64,000 nt of DNA from Chitinophagaceae bacterium (lineage in GTDB: Bacteria; Bacteroidota; Bacteroidia; Chitinophagales; Chitinophagaceae): assembly GCA_024103425.1 (NCBI GenBank), contig JAGFIS010000003.1, forward strand, positions 53,521 through 117,520, in the 5' to 3' direction. The position numbers were made by a program, and so were the translations under genes. Positions 1 through 7,797 of this stretch are shown piece after piece; the first letter of the stretch is position 1; each line of letters starts with the position of its first letter. The notes beneath the pieces were generated by a model that had not been told where the DNA came from, made no database searches, and saw only the letters and a list, made by a program, of their open reading frames with translations.

Positions 1-2
1 AG

Positions 3-584
3 GCAAGGAAGCAGGACTGGCCTGACAAAAAGGTATATAACCTGACGGAGAATACTTACCGTTTTGGAAGTATGGTTTTCGGCGGTGGAGATGTGCTGCT
101 ACCGCTGATGTATGAGCAGTATGTTATCAGGGAAACGACGAAGTATATGACTCCTGAGGAATATCTTACAGGTTGGGGGATGGTTCGAGCTATACCCGGA
201 CCCGTGTTTTCGGTATCCGCGTATATGGGTGGTATGGTGTTACGCGATGGAGGAACGTGGATGCAGATATTGGGGTGTGCCATCGGTTCGATATTCATAT
301 TTCTTCCCAGTGCATTGCTGGTTTTATTCTTTTATCCCGTGTGGTACAATCTGAAACGGTATGCGGTCATTTACCGCTCGCTGGAAGGTATTAATGCTGT
401 TGTCGTGGGATTCCTGTGTGCTGCCTTCCTCTTTTTACTGAAGGATATATCAATTACCGACATGCGGACGGTCAGCATATTGAATCTTCTTGTAATCGTC
501 GGAACATTTCTGCTGCTGTCGTTTACTAAAGTCAGAGCCCCTTATATCGTTTTGGGATGCCTGTTTTTGGGGTATTTCTTCTGA
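3..584 (+). CDS. Chromate transporter family protein, C-terminal part (5' end outside the window)
   Basis: The frame is open from the left edge, with 23 codons before the first internal ATG at 72, so the gene starts upstream. The visible 193 residues carry the CHR-family signature: FGGGDVLLPL near the start, then GMVRAIPGPVFSVSAYMGG, followed by hydrophobic stretches that fit four or more membrane segments. This matches the second half of ChrA-like transporters of the inner membrane, which export chromate in studied members; the natural substrate here is unknown. Stop TGA is at 582-584. The next gene is a tRNA on the other strand, so this is the end of its transcription unit. Confidence 0.85.
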   Translation, partial: ARKQDWPDKKVYNLTENTYRFGSMVFGGGDVLLPLMYEQYVIRETTKYMTPEEYLTGWGMVRAIPGPVFSVSAYMGGMVLRDGGTWMQILGCAIGSIFIFLPSALLVLFFYPVWYNLKRYAVIYRSLEGINAVVVGFLCAAFLFLLKDISITDMRTVSILNLLVIVGTFLLLSFTKVRAPYIVLGCLFLGYFF

Positions 585-661
585 TAAATAGTAGAATGAA
601 AGAAGAGTTGGGCTAAACTGATTTTCTGAGATATAAGTATTTGATTATCAGAAAAGTATTG

Positions 662-733
662 TGGTCCCACCAGGACTCGAACCTGGATCTAGAGTTTAGG
701 AAACTCCTATTCTATCCCTTGAACTATGGGACC
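662..733 (-). tRNA. tRNA-Arg (anticodon CCT)
   Basis: Read on the minus strand, the acceptor GGTCCCA pairs with TGGGACC. The T-arm contains GGTTCGAGTCC. The anticodon stem GGAGT/ACTCT encloses the loop TTCCTAA, giving anticodon CCT. CCA is not encoded after discriminator A. A weak inverted repeat (TTTTCTGA at 622-629, TCAGAAAA at 648-655) lies downstream and could end the transcript. Confidence 0.95.
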
Positions 734-771
734 AATGAGTTTTTCTTCTGTAAAAAGATCAAAAAGGATTG

Positions 772-779
772 CAAATGTA
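772..779 (-). promoter_or_regulatory. -7 box of the tRNA-Arg promoter
   Basis: On the minus strand this reads TACATTTG, an exact match to the Bacteroidota TAnnTTTG box, 38 bases before the tRNA 5' end. A -33-like TTTC (800-803) stands about 20 bases further upstream. The region overlaps the divergent menF promoter. Confidence 0.6.
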
Positions 780-815
780 AAAGAATTTGACAATCTACCG
801 AAAGCGGAACCGTTC

Positions 816-849
816 TTTAACCCGCATCCGTTCAATCTTTGTAATTTTG
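816..849 (+). promoter_or_regulatory. Promoter of the men cluster
   Basis: A -33-like TTTA (816-819) is followed after 22 bases by TAATTTTG (842-849), an exact TAnnTTTG match. The menF ATG follows 12 bases later. This also argues against the upstream TTG at 787 as the start codon. Confidence 0.6.
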
Positions 850-861
850 CAGACTAAATTA

Positions 862-1965
862 ATGGAATTGGAGAATCTGATCCTGTCATTGGCCAAAACC
901 TTACTTTCCAAAAACTCGGCGTTCTGTGTGTACCGGTATCCGGGAGGTGACTCGCTGCGTATTGCGGTAGATCCGGTGACGGTGTGTGATAAATCAGGTG
1001 GAAATTTCAGGGTAGCCCCTTTTTCCAAAACCTCATCAGCGCAGCCCTTTAATCTTACAAGACTGAAAGATAAAGCTGAAATAAAACATCTGTCAGACAG
1101 AGTGAGTCTGTTGCCCGATGCAGCGATCCGGTATGGGCATTTACCCGTACCTGTTGACCGTGAGACTTATAATCTTCAGCTGGAAAAGTTTTTAGAAGAA
1201 ATTCATTCAGGAGGTGTTCAGAAAGCTGTTCTCTCCCGCCCAATTTTAAAGAAGAAACCTGCAGGTTTTAATCCTGTGGCTGTTTTTCAGAGGTTGAGTA
1301 AGAGATATCCTGCCACTTTTGCTTATTTGTTTTATCATCCTGAGGCGGGAATGTGGATGGGCGCAACACCGGAATTGTTGTTCAGAAAAGAGGAATGCCT
1401 TTTCTATACTATGGCACTTGCAGGTACGCAGCCCCGTAAAAAGGATGGCAATTATGAATGGAGAGAGAAGGAAATAGAAGAACAGGCGATGGTCGAGAAG
1501 CATGTGGAAGAAGTATTTGAAAGACACCATTGCGCTGTCAGAAGGAAATACGGGCCCGAGACAGTTGAAACGGCACACGTAGCCCACCTGGGAACTGATT
1601 ATATTTTTGAAGCAGGTATGACGGTGGATACAATGGCTTTGTTGGATGACTTGCAACCTACACCTGCAGTGGGTGGGGTGCCTCTGAAAGAAAGTCTTGA
1701 GCTGATAGAAGACACCGAAAACTACGACCGCCAATATTATTCAGGTTACCTGGGCGAGTGGAATGACGCAGGCGATATGACGGTGTATGTGAATCTGAGG
1801 TGTATGCAGATCGGGGCTGAAGATGTGGCCATTTATGTGGGAGGCGGCATCACTTCAGGTTCTGATCCGGATGAGGAGTGGAATGAAACAATAGAGAAAA
1901 GTAAAACGATGGCTGATCTTTTGCAGCCTGCAGCGGAGGGCATCAAACATGAAGTTATCGGATAA
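862..1965 (+). CDS. menF: Isochorismate synthase
   Basis: Converts chorismate to isochorismate, the first committed step of menaquinone synthesis, in the cytoplasm. The 367-aa product has the chorismate-binding fold: QKAVLSRPI carries the catalytic lysine region, followed by GATPELL, ALAGTQPRK, PTPAVGGVPL and YVGGGITSGSDP near the C-terminus, which carry the Mg-chorismate site. The frame is open from a TTG at 787, but that would add 25 poor residues and lies upstream of the promoter, so I chose the ATG at 862. The last 17 bases overlap menD, which suggests translational coupling. The residue before the PTPAVGG motif is Gln where His is common. Confidence 0.92.
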   Translation: MELENLILSLAKTLLSKNSAFCVYRYPGGDSLRIAVDPVTVCDKSGGNFRVAPFSKTSSAQPFNLTRLKDKAEIKHLSDRVSLLPDAAIRYGHLPVPVDRETYNLQLEKFLEEIHSGGVQKAVLSRPILKKKPAGFNPVAVFQRLSKRYPATFAYLFYHPEAGMWMGATPELLFRKEECLFYTMALAGTQPRKKDGNYEWREKEIEEQAMVEKHVEEVFERHHCAVRRKYGPETVETAHVAHLGTDYIFEAGMTVDTMALLDDLQPTPAVGGVPLKESLELIEDTENYDRQYYSGYLGEWNDAGDMTVYVNLRCMQIGAEDVAIYVGGGITSGSDPDEEWNETIEKSKTMADLLQPAAEGIKHEVIG

Positions 1966-3643
1966 GAAAGGGGTGCAGGATATCCTGAAAACCCTTGCTG
2001 CATTGGGTTTGAAAGAAGTCGTACTGTGTCCCGGTTCGCGCAATGTTCCCTTTATAATTTCCTTCAATCAACACCCCGCGTTTCATTGTAGTTCCATACG
2101 GGACGAACGTAGTGCCGCATTTTATGCGTTGGGTAAAGCAATAGAATTAAACGAACCGGTTGCTGTAGTGAGTACCAGCGGTTCGGCGGCTATTAATTTC
2201 GGACCGGCGATTTCTGAAGCCTATTATCAGAGGATTCCGTTGATCGTTATCACTGCCGACCGTCCGAGGGAATGGACAGATCAGGGAGACGGGCAGACTA
2301 TCAGGCAAACGCATTTGTTTGCTAACTATATCCGTAAAGATTACGAACTGCACGGAGAGGTTAACCATCCTGATGAGTCGTGGAGCAATATCCGTTCTGT
2401 TTGCGAAGGCTGGCAGATAGCTACTGAGATCGACAGAGGTCCGGTGCACTTTAATGTGCCGTTGCGTGAGCCATTGTATCAAACAGCAGAGGTGGATGCC
2501 AACCTGCCAAGGATTTCTAAGGCAACAGTTCCTGAGAAGGTAATAGCTGCAGACGAGCTTGATAAATTCAGAAAATACTTTTCAGATTGTAAGAAAGTGA
2601 TGATCCTGGCGGGTCAGCACAAGAACCATAATTCCTTGCAGGAGGCATTGAGTTTGTTCGCCGAGTTCAGCAATACGGTTGTGCTCACCGAATCTACAAC
2701 GAATGTTCATAACCGTTACTTCATAGAAAATATCGACAGGGTTATCACGACCCTGCCCGAAGAAGAGCAGGCTGCTTTTGCTCCTGATCTGCTGATTACT
2801 ACATCGGGAGCCATTGTTTCTAAGCGAATCAAAGCTTTTTTGAGAAAACATAAAGCTGCAGCACATTGGAATATTGATCCCTATGATGCTGCCATGGACA
2901 CTTATCAATCACTGACCGGCGCTGTGTATGCCGATCCTTTTACATTTTTAAGGAGCCTTGCAGAAGGCGTTTCGGTTGTGGAATCAGATTACAGGAGCAA
3001 ATGGCTGGAGCGGGCTGTGAAGATTGAGGAATTGCATCACGGATTTTGTGAGACAATGCCTTACAGCGATTTCTATGCTTTCAGAGAGATCTACAATCAA
3101 CTGCCCGAAGGTCTTCACCTGCATATCGCCAACAGTTCTCCAGTGAGATACGCTCAGTTACTGAACAATGAAAAGTGGGCGAGTACCTGGAGCAACCGCG
3201 GTACGAGTGGAATAGACGGATGTACTTCAACTGCGATAGGGGCAGCATCTGCTTCACCTGAAAAACAGTTTTTGCTCATTACAGGTGATATTGCTTTTCA
3301 GTACGATAACAACGGTTTGTGGAACAATGAACAGATTGAAAATCTGAAAATTATTGTCATCAACAACGGGGGCGGCGGCATTTTTAGAATCATCGCAGGC
3401 AAGGGAGCAGAAGACGAATTGTCTCCCTACCTCGAAGCTGCACAGGATAACAGCGTAGAACAACTCGCAGGTTTCTATAAATGGAATTACCTTTCAGGCC
3501 GGGATGAAGCGAGTCTGAAGACGGCTCTTGAAGAATTCTTCAGACCGTACTGCAGAAGAACGATTCTGGAGATCTTCACACCGCGGGAGCGGAATGCCGG
3601 AGTGCTGGCAGATTACTGGAAATACTTAAAAGAAAAATATTAA
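1949..3643 (+). CDS. menD: 2-succinyl-5-enolpyruvyl-6-hydroxy-3-cyclohexene-1-carboxylate synthase
   Basis: ThDP-dependent enzyme that joins isochorismate and decarboxylated 2-oxoglutarate, the second menaquinone step. At 564 aa it has the normal family length. The N-terminal pyrimidine-binding domain shows CPGSRNVPF and DERSAAFYALG; the C-terminal ThDP/Mg motif is GDIAFQYDNNGLWN with INNGGGGIF following. Domain order (Pyr, central, PP) is complete. The ATG lies inside the end of menF, and menB follows 5 bases after the stop, so the genes form one operon. Confidence 0.95.
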   Translation: MKLSDKKGVQDILKTLAALGLKEVVLCPGSRNVPFIISFNQHPAFHCSSIRDERSAAFYALGKAIELNEPVAVVSTSGSAAINFGPAISEAYYQRIPLIVITADRPREWTDQGDGQTIRQTHLFANYIRKDYELHGEVNHPDESWSNIRSVCEGWQIATEIDRGPVHFNVPLREPLYQTAEVDANLPRISKATVPEKVIAADELDKFRKYFSDCKKVMILAGQHKNHNSLQEALSLFAEFSNTVVLTESTTNVHNRYFIENIDRVITTLPEEEQAAFAPDLLITTSGAIVSKRIKAFLRKHKAAAHWNIDPYDAAMDTYQSLTGAVYADPFTFLRSLAEGVSVVESDYRSKWLERAVKIEELHHGFCETMPYSDFYAFREIYNQLPEGLHLHIANSSPVRYAQLLNNEKWASTWSNRGTSGIDGCTSTAIGAASASPEKQFLLITGDIAFQYDNNGLWNNEQIENLKIIVINNGGGGIFRIIAGKGAEDELSPYLEAAQDNSVEQLAGFYKWNYLSGRDEASLKTALEEFFRPYCRRTILEIFTPRERNAGVLADYWKYLKEKY

Positions 3644-3648
3644 GCGCT

Positions 3649-4491
3649 ATGAGCTCGATAGAATGGAAAACTGTCAAAGAATATCAGGACATCACCTTCA
3701 GAGAAGCGAATGGCGTTGCCCGTATCGCTTTCAACCGTCCGGAGGTTCGTAATGCCTTTCGCCCTGAAACTGTATCCGAATTGTTAGATGCATTGATTAT
3801 TGCACACGAATCACAGACGATTGGTGTAGTGCTGCTGAGTGGTGAAGGGCCTTCATCCAAAGACGGCGGATGGGCTTTTTGTTCGGGTGGTGATCAGCGG
3901 GTTCGGTCTGATACAGGTTATAAAGGTGGTGACGGCATCAACCGTTTTAATATTCTCGATGTGCAACGGCAAATCCGTTTTATGAACAAGGTAGTGATAG
4001 CCGTAGTGCCCGGATGGGCCGTTGGTGGCGGCCACAGCCTGCACGTAGTGTGCGACCTGACGCTCGCCAGTAAAGAACACGCCATCTTCAAACAGACGGA
4101 TGTGAATGTAGCGAGCATTGACGGCGGGTTCGGTTCGGCATATCTCGCCCGGCAGGTAGGGCAAAAACGCGCACGTGAAATTTTCTTCCTCGGGAAATCC
4201 TATACGGCTCAGGAAGCGTATGAAATGGGTATGGTGAATGCCGTGGTTCCTCATGATGAGCTCGAGCAGACGGCCTATGAATGGGCACAGGAGATTCTGA
4301 AGAAAAGTCCGACAGCCATCAAGATGGCCAAGTTTGCTCTCAACCTCATCGACGACGGATTGGTAGGTCAGCAGGTATATGCCGGCGAAGCTACGCGACT
4401 GATCTACATGACAGAAGAGGCCCGTGAAGGACGTGATGCATTCCTTGAGAAGCGGGATCCTGATTTTAAAAAATTCCCCAAATTTCCATAA
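3649..4491 (+). CDS. menB: 1,4-dihydroxy-2-naphthoyl-CoA synthase
   Basis: Crotonase-family enzyme that closes the second ring of the naphthoquinone from o-succinylbenzoyl-CoA. The 280-aa product shows WAFCSGGDQRVR (oxyanion and substrate region), GWAVGGGHSLHVVCDL (second oxyanion glycine) and TDVNVASIDGGFGSAYLAR, all typical of MenB rather than of a general enoyl-CoA hydratase. It starts 5 bases after menD and ends 9 bases before menA. Its substrate needs MenC and MenE, which are not in the visible part of the cluster. Confidence 0.95.
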   Translation: MSSIEWKTVKEYQDITFREANGVARIAFNRPEVRNAFRPETVSELLDALIIAHESQTIGVVLLSGEGPSSKDGGWAFCSGGDQRVRSDTGYKGGDGINRFNILDVQRQIRFMNKVVIAVVPGWAVGGGHSLHVVCDLTLASKEHAIFKQTDVNVASIDGGFGSAYLARQVGQKRAREIFFLGKSYTAQEAYEMGMVNAVVPHDELEQTAYEWAQEILKKSPTAIKMAKFALNLIDDGLVGQQVYAGEATRLIYMTEEAREGRDAFLEKRDPDFKKFPKFP

Positions 4492-4500
4492 GAGTAAAAG

Positions 4501-5403
4501 ATGGCGTCTGTTTCTGCGTGGCTGGTTACACTGCGATTGCGTACACTGCCGTTGGCGTTGTCGACAATTATCCTCGGCAGTTTTCTGGCGGCTTACAGAA
4601 ATAATTTTCACTGGAGTGTCTTCATCTGGGCAGCGCTGACTACCTTATTCCTGCAAACACTCAGCAACCTCGCTAATGATTACGGCGATACGTTACACGG
4701 TGTTGATAACCCCGACAGGACAGGGCCGAAGCGCAGTCTGCAAACAGGAGCCATTACCCTGAAGCAGATGAAAACAGCTATCATTATTTGCATACTGCTC
4801 TCACTTGTTTCAGGCATTACACTGCTGGTAGTCGCTTCCGACGGATTGAAACTTTCATACGGACTTGTTATGTTCCTGATTGGAATTGCTGCTATCGCTG
4901 CGGCAATGAAATATACGGTCGGTAAAAATCCCTACGGCTATGCCGGACTGGGAGATATTGCCGTCTTCATCTTCTTCGGACTGGTAGGTGTGTTAGGTAC
5001 CTTCTTTTTGCACACGCATTATGTTGGAGTGGAAGAAATTTTTCCGGCCATGTCCGTCGGTTTCTTCAGCACGGGTGTGCTGAACCTGAACAACATGCGC
5101 GATATAGAAAACGACCGCACATTTGGCAAGCACACTATTGTAGTAAAGATGGGCAGTGAAAAAGCACGGTGGTATCATTTCTCATTAATTATTGGTGGTC
5201 TCGTGTGTGCGCTGGTATATACTTATGTGGCCGATGCATCTGCATGGAAATGGTTGTACCTGATTACCGTGCCGCTTTTTGTAAGAAGTATCGTTTCTGT
5301 TTTCAAAAAGAAGGAAGTAACAGCCTTAGACCCGGAATTAAAATATCTAGCGCTGACGACATTGCTGTTTTCGATGCTGTTTGGATTGGGATTGGTGGTG
5401 TGA
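4501..5403 (+). CDS. menA: 1,4-dihydroxy-2-naphthoate polyprenyltransferase
   Basis: Integral membrane UbiA-family enzyme that attaches the isoprenoid tail to dihydroxynaphthoate, giving demethylmenaquinone. The first Asp-rich motif appears as NLANDYGDTLHGVDNPDRTG near residue 57 and the second as NNMRDIENDR near residue 198. Hydrophobic segments consistent with 8-9 helices cover the 300 aa. It is the last gene of the men operon; the next gene converges on it with 10 bases between stop codons and no clear terminator. Confidence 0.95.
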   Translation: MASVSAWLVTLRLRTLPLALSTIILGSFLAAYRNNFHWSVFIWAALTTLFLQTLSNLANDYGDTLHGVDNPDRTGPKRSLQTGAITLKQMKTAIIICILLSLVSGITLLVVASDGLKLSYGLVMFLIGIAAIAAAMKYTVGKNPYGYAGLGDIAVFIFFGLVGVLGTFFLHTHYVGVEEIFPAMSVGFFSTGVLNLNNMRDIENDRTFGKHTIVVKMGSEKARWYHFSLIIGGLVCALVYTYVADASAWKWLYLITVPLFVRSIVSVFKKKEVTALDPELKYLALTTLLFSMLFGLGLVV

Positions 5404-5413
5404 TAAAATCCTC

Positions 5414-6208
5414 CTACAGCATAATCAAATAATTATCCGCATCCTCTAAGAAAGGAAAATGCGAACGTACCTTTTCCATATCTTCTTTGTGAAATGTATG
5501 TGTGACGATCTTTTCGTCACTGCCTAAATCTACAAGAATATTGCCCAACGGGTCTATAATCAGACTGTCACCGGCATAGCCGTGACCATTGCCGTCTATG
5601 CCGACGCGGTTGACACCGATGACAAAACATTGGTTCTCGATAGCGCGTGCAGTGAGCAATGTCCTCCACATCGTTCTTCTCTTATCCGGCCAGCTGGCAA
5701 CATTGATCAGGATATCGTAACGGTTTTCTTTTTCTGGTGGTTGCCGGTTCCACACCGGAAAACGCAGGTCGTAGCACACCTGCAGGTTGATCTTCCATCC
5801 TTTCAGGCTGCCGGTCAGTTTCTTATCTCCGGGTGAGTAGTGGTTGTGCTCGTCGGCGTAGCTGAAGAGGTGGCGTTTGTTGTAATAACCGTATTGGCCG
5901 TTGGGAAGCATCCAGATCAGGCGATTGTAATAATGCCCTTCGTCATTGATGATGACACTGCCGGTAATAACGGCTTGCTTCTTATGTGCAACCCGCTTCA
6001 TCCAGTTGACGGTTTTACCGTCCATGGTTTCTGCCAGCTTTTCCGGACTCATGCTGAATCCTGTAGAAAACATTTCGGGCAGGACGATGAGTTCGGTGCG
6101 CTCCCCAATGGAGTCAATTTTTTCTTCGAAGTGCCTGAGGTTAGCATCAGCATCTTCCCATGCAAGGGTGGACTGGATAAGCGAAACAGTCAAAGGTTGA
6201 TTGGCCAT
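5414..6208 (-). CDS. Nitrilase-superfamily amidase, omega-amidase/YafV type
   Basis: Cytoplasmic carbon-nitrogen hydrolase of 264 aa. The catalytic Glu-Lys-Cys triad is visible: VLPEMFSTGF near residue 44, YNKRHLF near residue 113, and QVCYDLRFPVW near residue 144. Later motifs NVASWP and AIENQCFVIGVNRVG are typical of the Nit2/YafV branch, which hydrolyses 2-oxoglutaramate or 2-oxosuccinamate left by glutamine or asparagine transamination. The exact substrate is inferred from family. It converges on menA and is probably transcribed alone. Confidence 0.85.
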   Translation of the reverse strand: MANQPLTVSLIQSTLAWEDADANLRHFEEKIDSIGERTELIVLPEMFSTGFSMSPEKLAETMDGKTVNWMKRVAHKKQAVITGSVIINDEGHYYNRLIWMLPNGQYGYYNKRHLFSYADEHNHYSPGDKKLTGSLKGWKINLQVCYDLRFPVWNRQPPEKENRYDILINVASWPDKRRTMWRTLLTARAIENQCFVIGVNRVGIDGNGHGYAGDSLIIDPLGNILVDLGSDEKIVTHTFHKEDMEKVRSHFPFLEDADNYLIML

Positions 6209-6305
6209 GAACCAAAGGTAAATGTTTTCGGAACCGGTTACGGTACCTTACAGAAAATCCGGATGAGCTGAGCCCACCTGAAATTATATACTCTGAAAGA
6301 ATAGC

Positions 6306-6467
6306 TTAGATAAGACGCATTGCCTTACTGAAGTAAGTCACCACGAAAGGCAGCACGATCCAGAAGTATTCTCTGATCCAGATCAGGAATACGATTTGAA
6401 TGATGAGAGCAATAAAAAAAATTACCCAGTATTTGCCTACAGATTCTTTTTCGACATTAGTACTCAT
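6306..6467 (-). CDS. Small membrane protein, 53 aa, unknown function
   Basis: A short reading frame translated by hand. It starts MSTNVEKESVGKYW, continues with a strongly hydrophobic helix (VIFFIALIIQIVFLIW, about residues 15-30), then REYFW and a second hydrophobic stretch (IVLPFVVTYF, residues 37-46), and ends KAMRLI. Evidence that it is real: it fills an otherwise empty 380-base gap, its composition is that of a membrane protein with a charged N-terminus, and TATATTTG, an exact -7 promoter box on the same strand, lies 16 bases upstream of the ATG. No family recognised. Confidence 0.6.
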   Translation of the reverse strand: MSTNVEKESVGKYWVIFFIALIIQIVFLIWIREYFWIVLPFVVTYFSKAMRLI

Positions 6468-6483
6468 GAGCGGTAAATTTCAG

Positions 6484-6491
6484 CAAATATA
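6484..6491 (-). promoter_or_regulatory. -7 box for the 53-aa membrane protein gene
   Basis: Minus-strand TATATTTG, exact TAnnTTTG. A TTTG (6505-6508) lies only 13 bases upstream, too close for a normal -33, so only the -7 element is well supported. Confidence 0.45.
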
Positions 6492-6590
6492 AAAGGAAAA
6501 AAGACAAAGAAGAGTTTTTGAAGGGGTTTCTTTTTCAAATGTTACCCTGAATCCTATTATACCGGCCTAAGGCCATAATTATGCCTGTCC

Positions 6591-7775
6591 TTATCTTTTC
6601 TTCATCGCCTCGAGCCCTCTTTTCAGGTCTTCGATGAGGTATTCAGGCTCTTCAATCCCCACATACATTCTGATTCTGCGGTGCTCAGGGTTGTCCATAT
6701 TGATGGTTCCCTTTTCCATTCCTACGATGGCAGGCATCACGAGCGACTCATATCCGCCCCAGCTCACAGCCATCAAAAAGTGTTGTAATCCCTGGCAGAA
6801 TTTCTCAATTACTTCCACTTTTTCTGCCTTCAGTACAAAGCTGAAGAGTCCGCCCGTATCTTCCATTTGTTCCTTGGCAAGATCGTATTGAGGAAACAGC
6901 GGATCAAAAGGATACGAAATAGACTCTACCTCGAGGAATGTTTTAAGAAAACTCACAATCATTCGTGCATTTTTAGAGCTTTTCTTCAACCTTATGGGCA
7001 AGGTGCGCAGTCCGCGAATCATCAGCCACGCATGGAATGGCGAGATGCCCAGACCGGCTGTCATCAGCTCGTTGCTGAAAATTTTGTTGATCATCTCTTT
7101 GGTACCACTGATTACTCCGGCTACCACATCGCTGTGACCGTTGAGATATTTGGTAGCGCTTTGGAAAGAGATATCGATTCCGTAATCAATTGGCCTTTGG
7201 TAGAGTGAGGAACAGTAACTGTTGTCGCAGATAGTTAACACCTGATTAGCTTTGGCTAGTTCGGCTACTGCTTTTAGGTCCTGCAATTCGAAGGTCCAGC
7301 TGTTCGGACTTTCTAAATAAATAATTTTTGTAGTCGGACGCAGCGCTTGTTCGAAGTTCTTTACATCAGTACCGTCCACATAGGTCGTCTCCACTCCAAA
7401 ACGGGGAAGTATCTTTTCGAAGAGATGTTGTGCCCATCCGTAGGGCTTTTTCACAGAAACGATGTGGTCGCCGGATTTTACATTGGCTACCACCGAGGCA
7501 TAAATGGCGCTGGCACCGCTGTTGAGCACAAGGGCATCTTCAGCATGGTCCAATGCTGCGAGCTTTTTTCTAAGGATATCCACCGTCGGGTTATTGCCCC
7601 GGCTGTAGATGTAGGCCGACTCTTCGTGCAGGATAGCATCTCTAAACTGATCGACAGTGTCGAACGAAAAATTGCTGGCCTGAATTACCGGAGGTGCTAT
7701 CGAGTTGAAGTACTTTGATCTGTCTTCTGCCAGTTCGTTGATAATTTCAGAAATAGATGGGTTTTCCGTTTTCAT
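6591..7775 (-). CDS. Cys/Met metabolism PLP-dependent lyase (methionine gamma-lyase / cystathionine lyase family)
   Basis: Trans-sulfuration family enzyme using pyridoxal phosphate. Seen motifs: YIYSRGNNPTVDILRKKLA near the N-terminus, NSGASAIYASV, YLESPNSWTFEL, ICDNSYCSSLYQRP and SATKYLNGHSDVVAG, the last holding the Schiff-base lysine. About 394 aa, normal for the family. An upstream ATG at 7826 would overlap the preceding permease by 29 bases; the ATG at 7775 begins 22 bases after the permease stop, so I prefer it. The permease just upstream on the same strand suggests uptake and breakdown of an amino acid as one unit. Which substrate (methionine, cystathionine, homocysteine) cannot be told from sequence alone. 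Confidence 0.85.
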   Translation of the reverse strand: MKTENPSISEIINELAEDRSKYFNSIAPPVIQASNFSFDTVDQFRDAILHEESAYIYSRGNNPTVDILRKKLAALDHAEDALVLNSGASAIYASVVANVKSGDHIVSVKKPYGWAQHLFEKILPRFGVETTYVDGTDVKNFEQALRPTTKIIYLESPNSWTFELQDLKAVAELAKANQVLTICDNSYCSSLYQRPIDYGIDISFQSATKYLNGHSDVVAGVISGTKEMINKIFSNELMTAGLGISPFHAWLMIRGLRTLPIRLKKSSKNARMIVSFLKTFLEVESISYPFDPLFPQYDLAKEQMEDTGGLFSFVLKAEKVEVIEKFCQGLQHFLMAVSWGGYESLVMPAIVGMEKGTINMDNPEHRRIRMYVGIEEPEYLIEDLKRGLEAMKKR

Positions 7776-7797
7776 ATTCTTCAGGGGATTAACTTCA

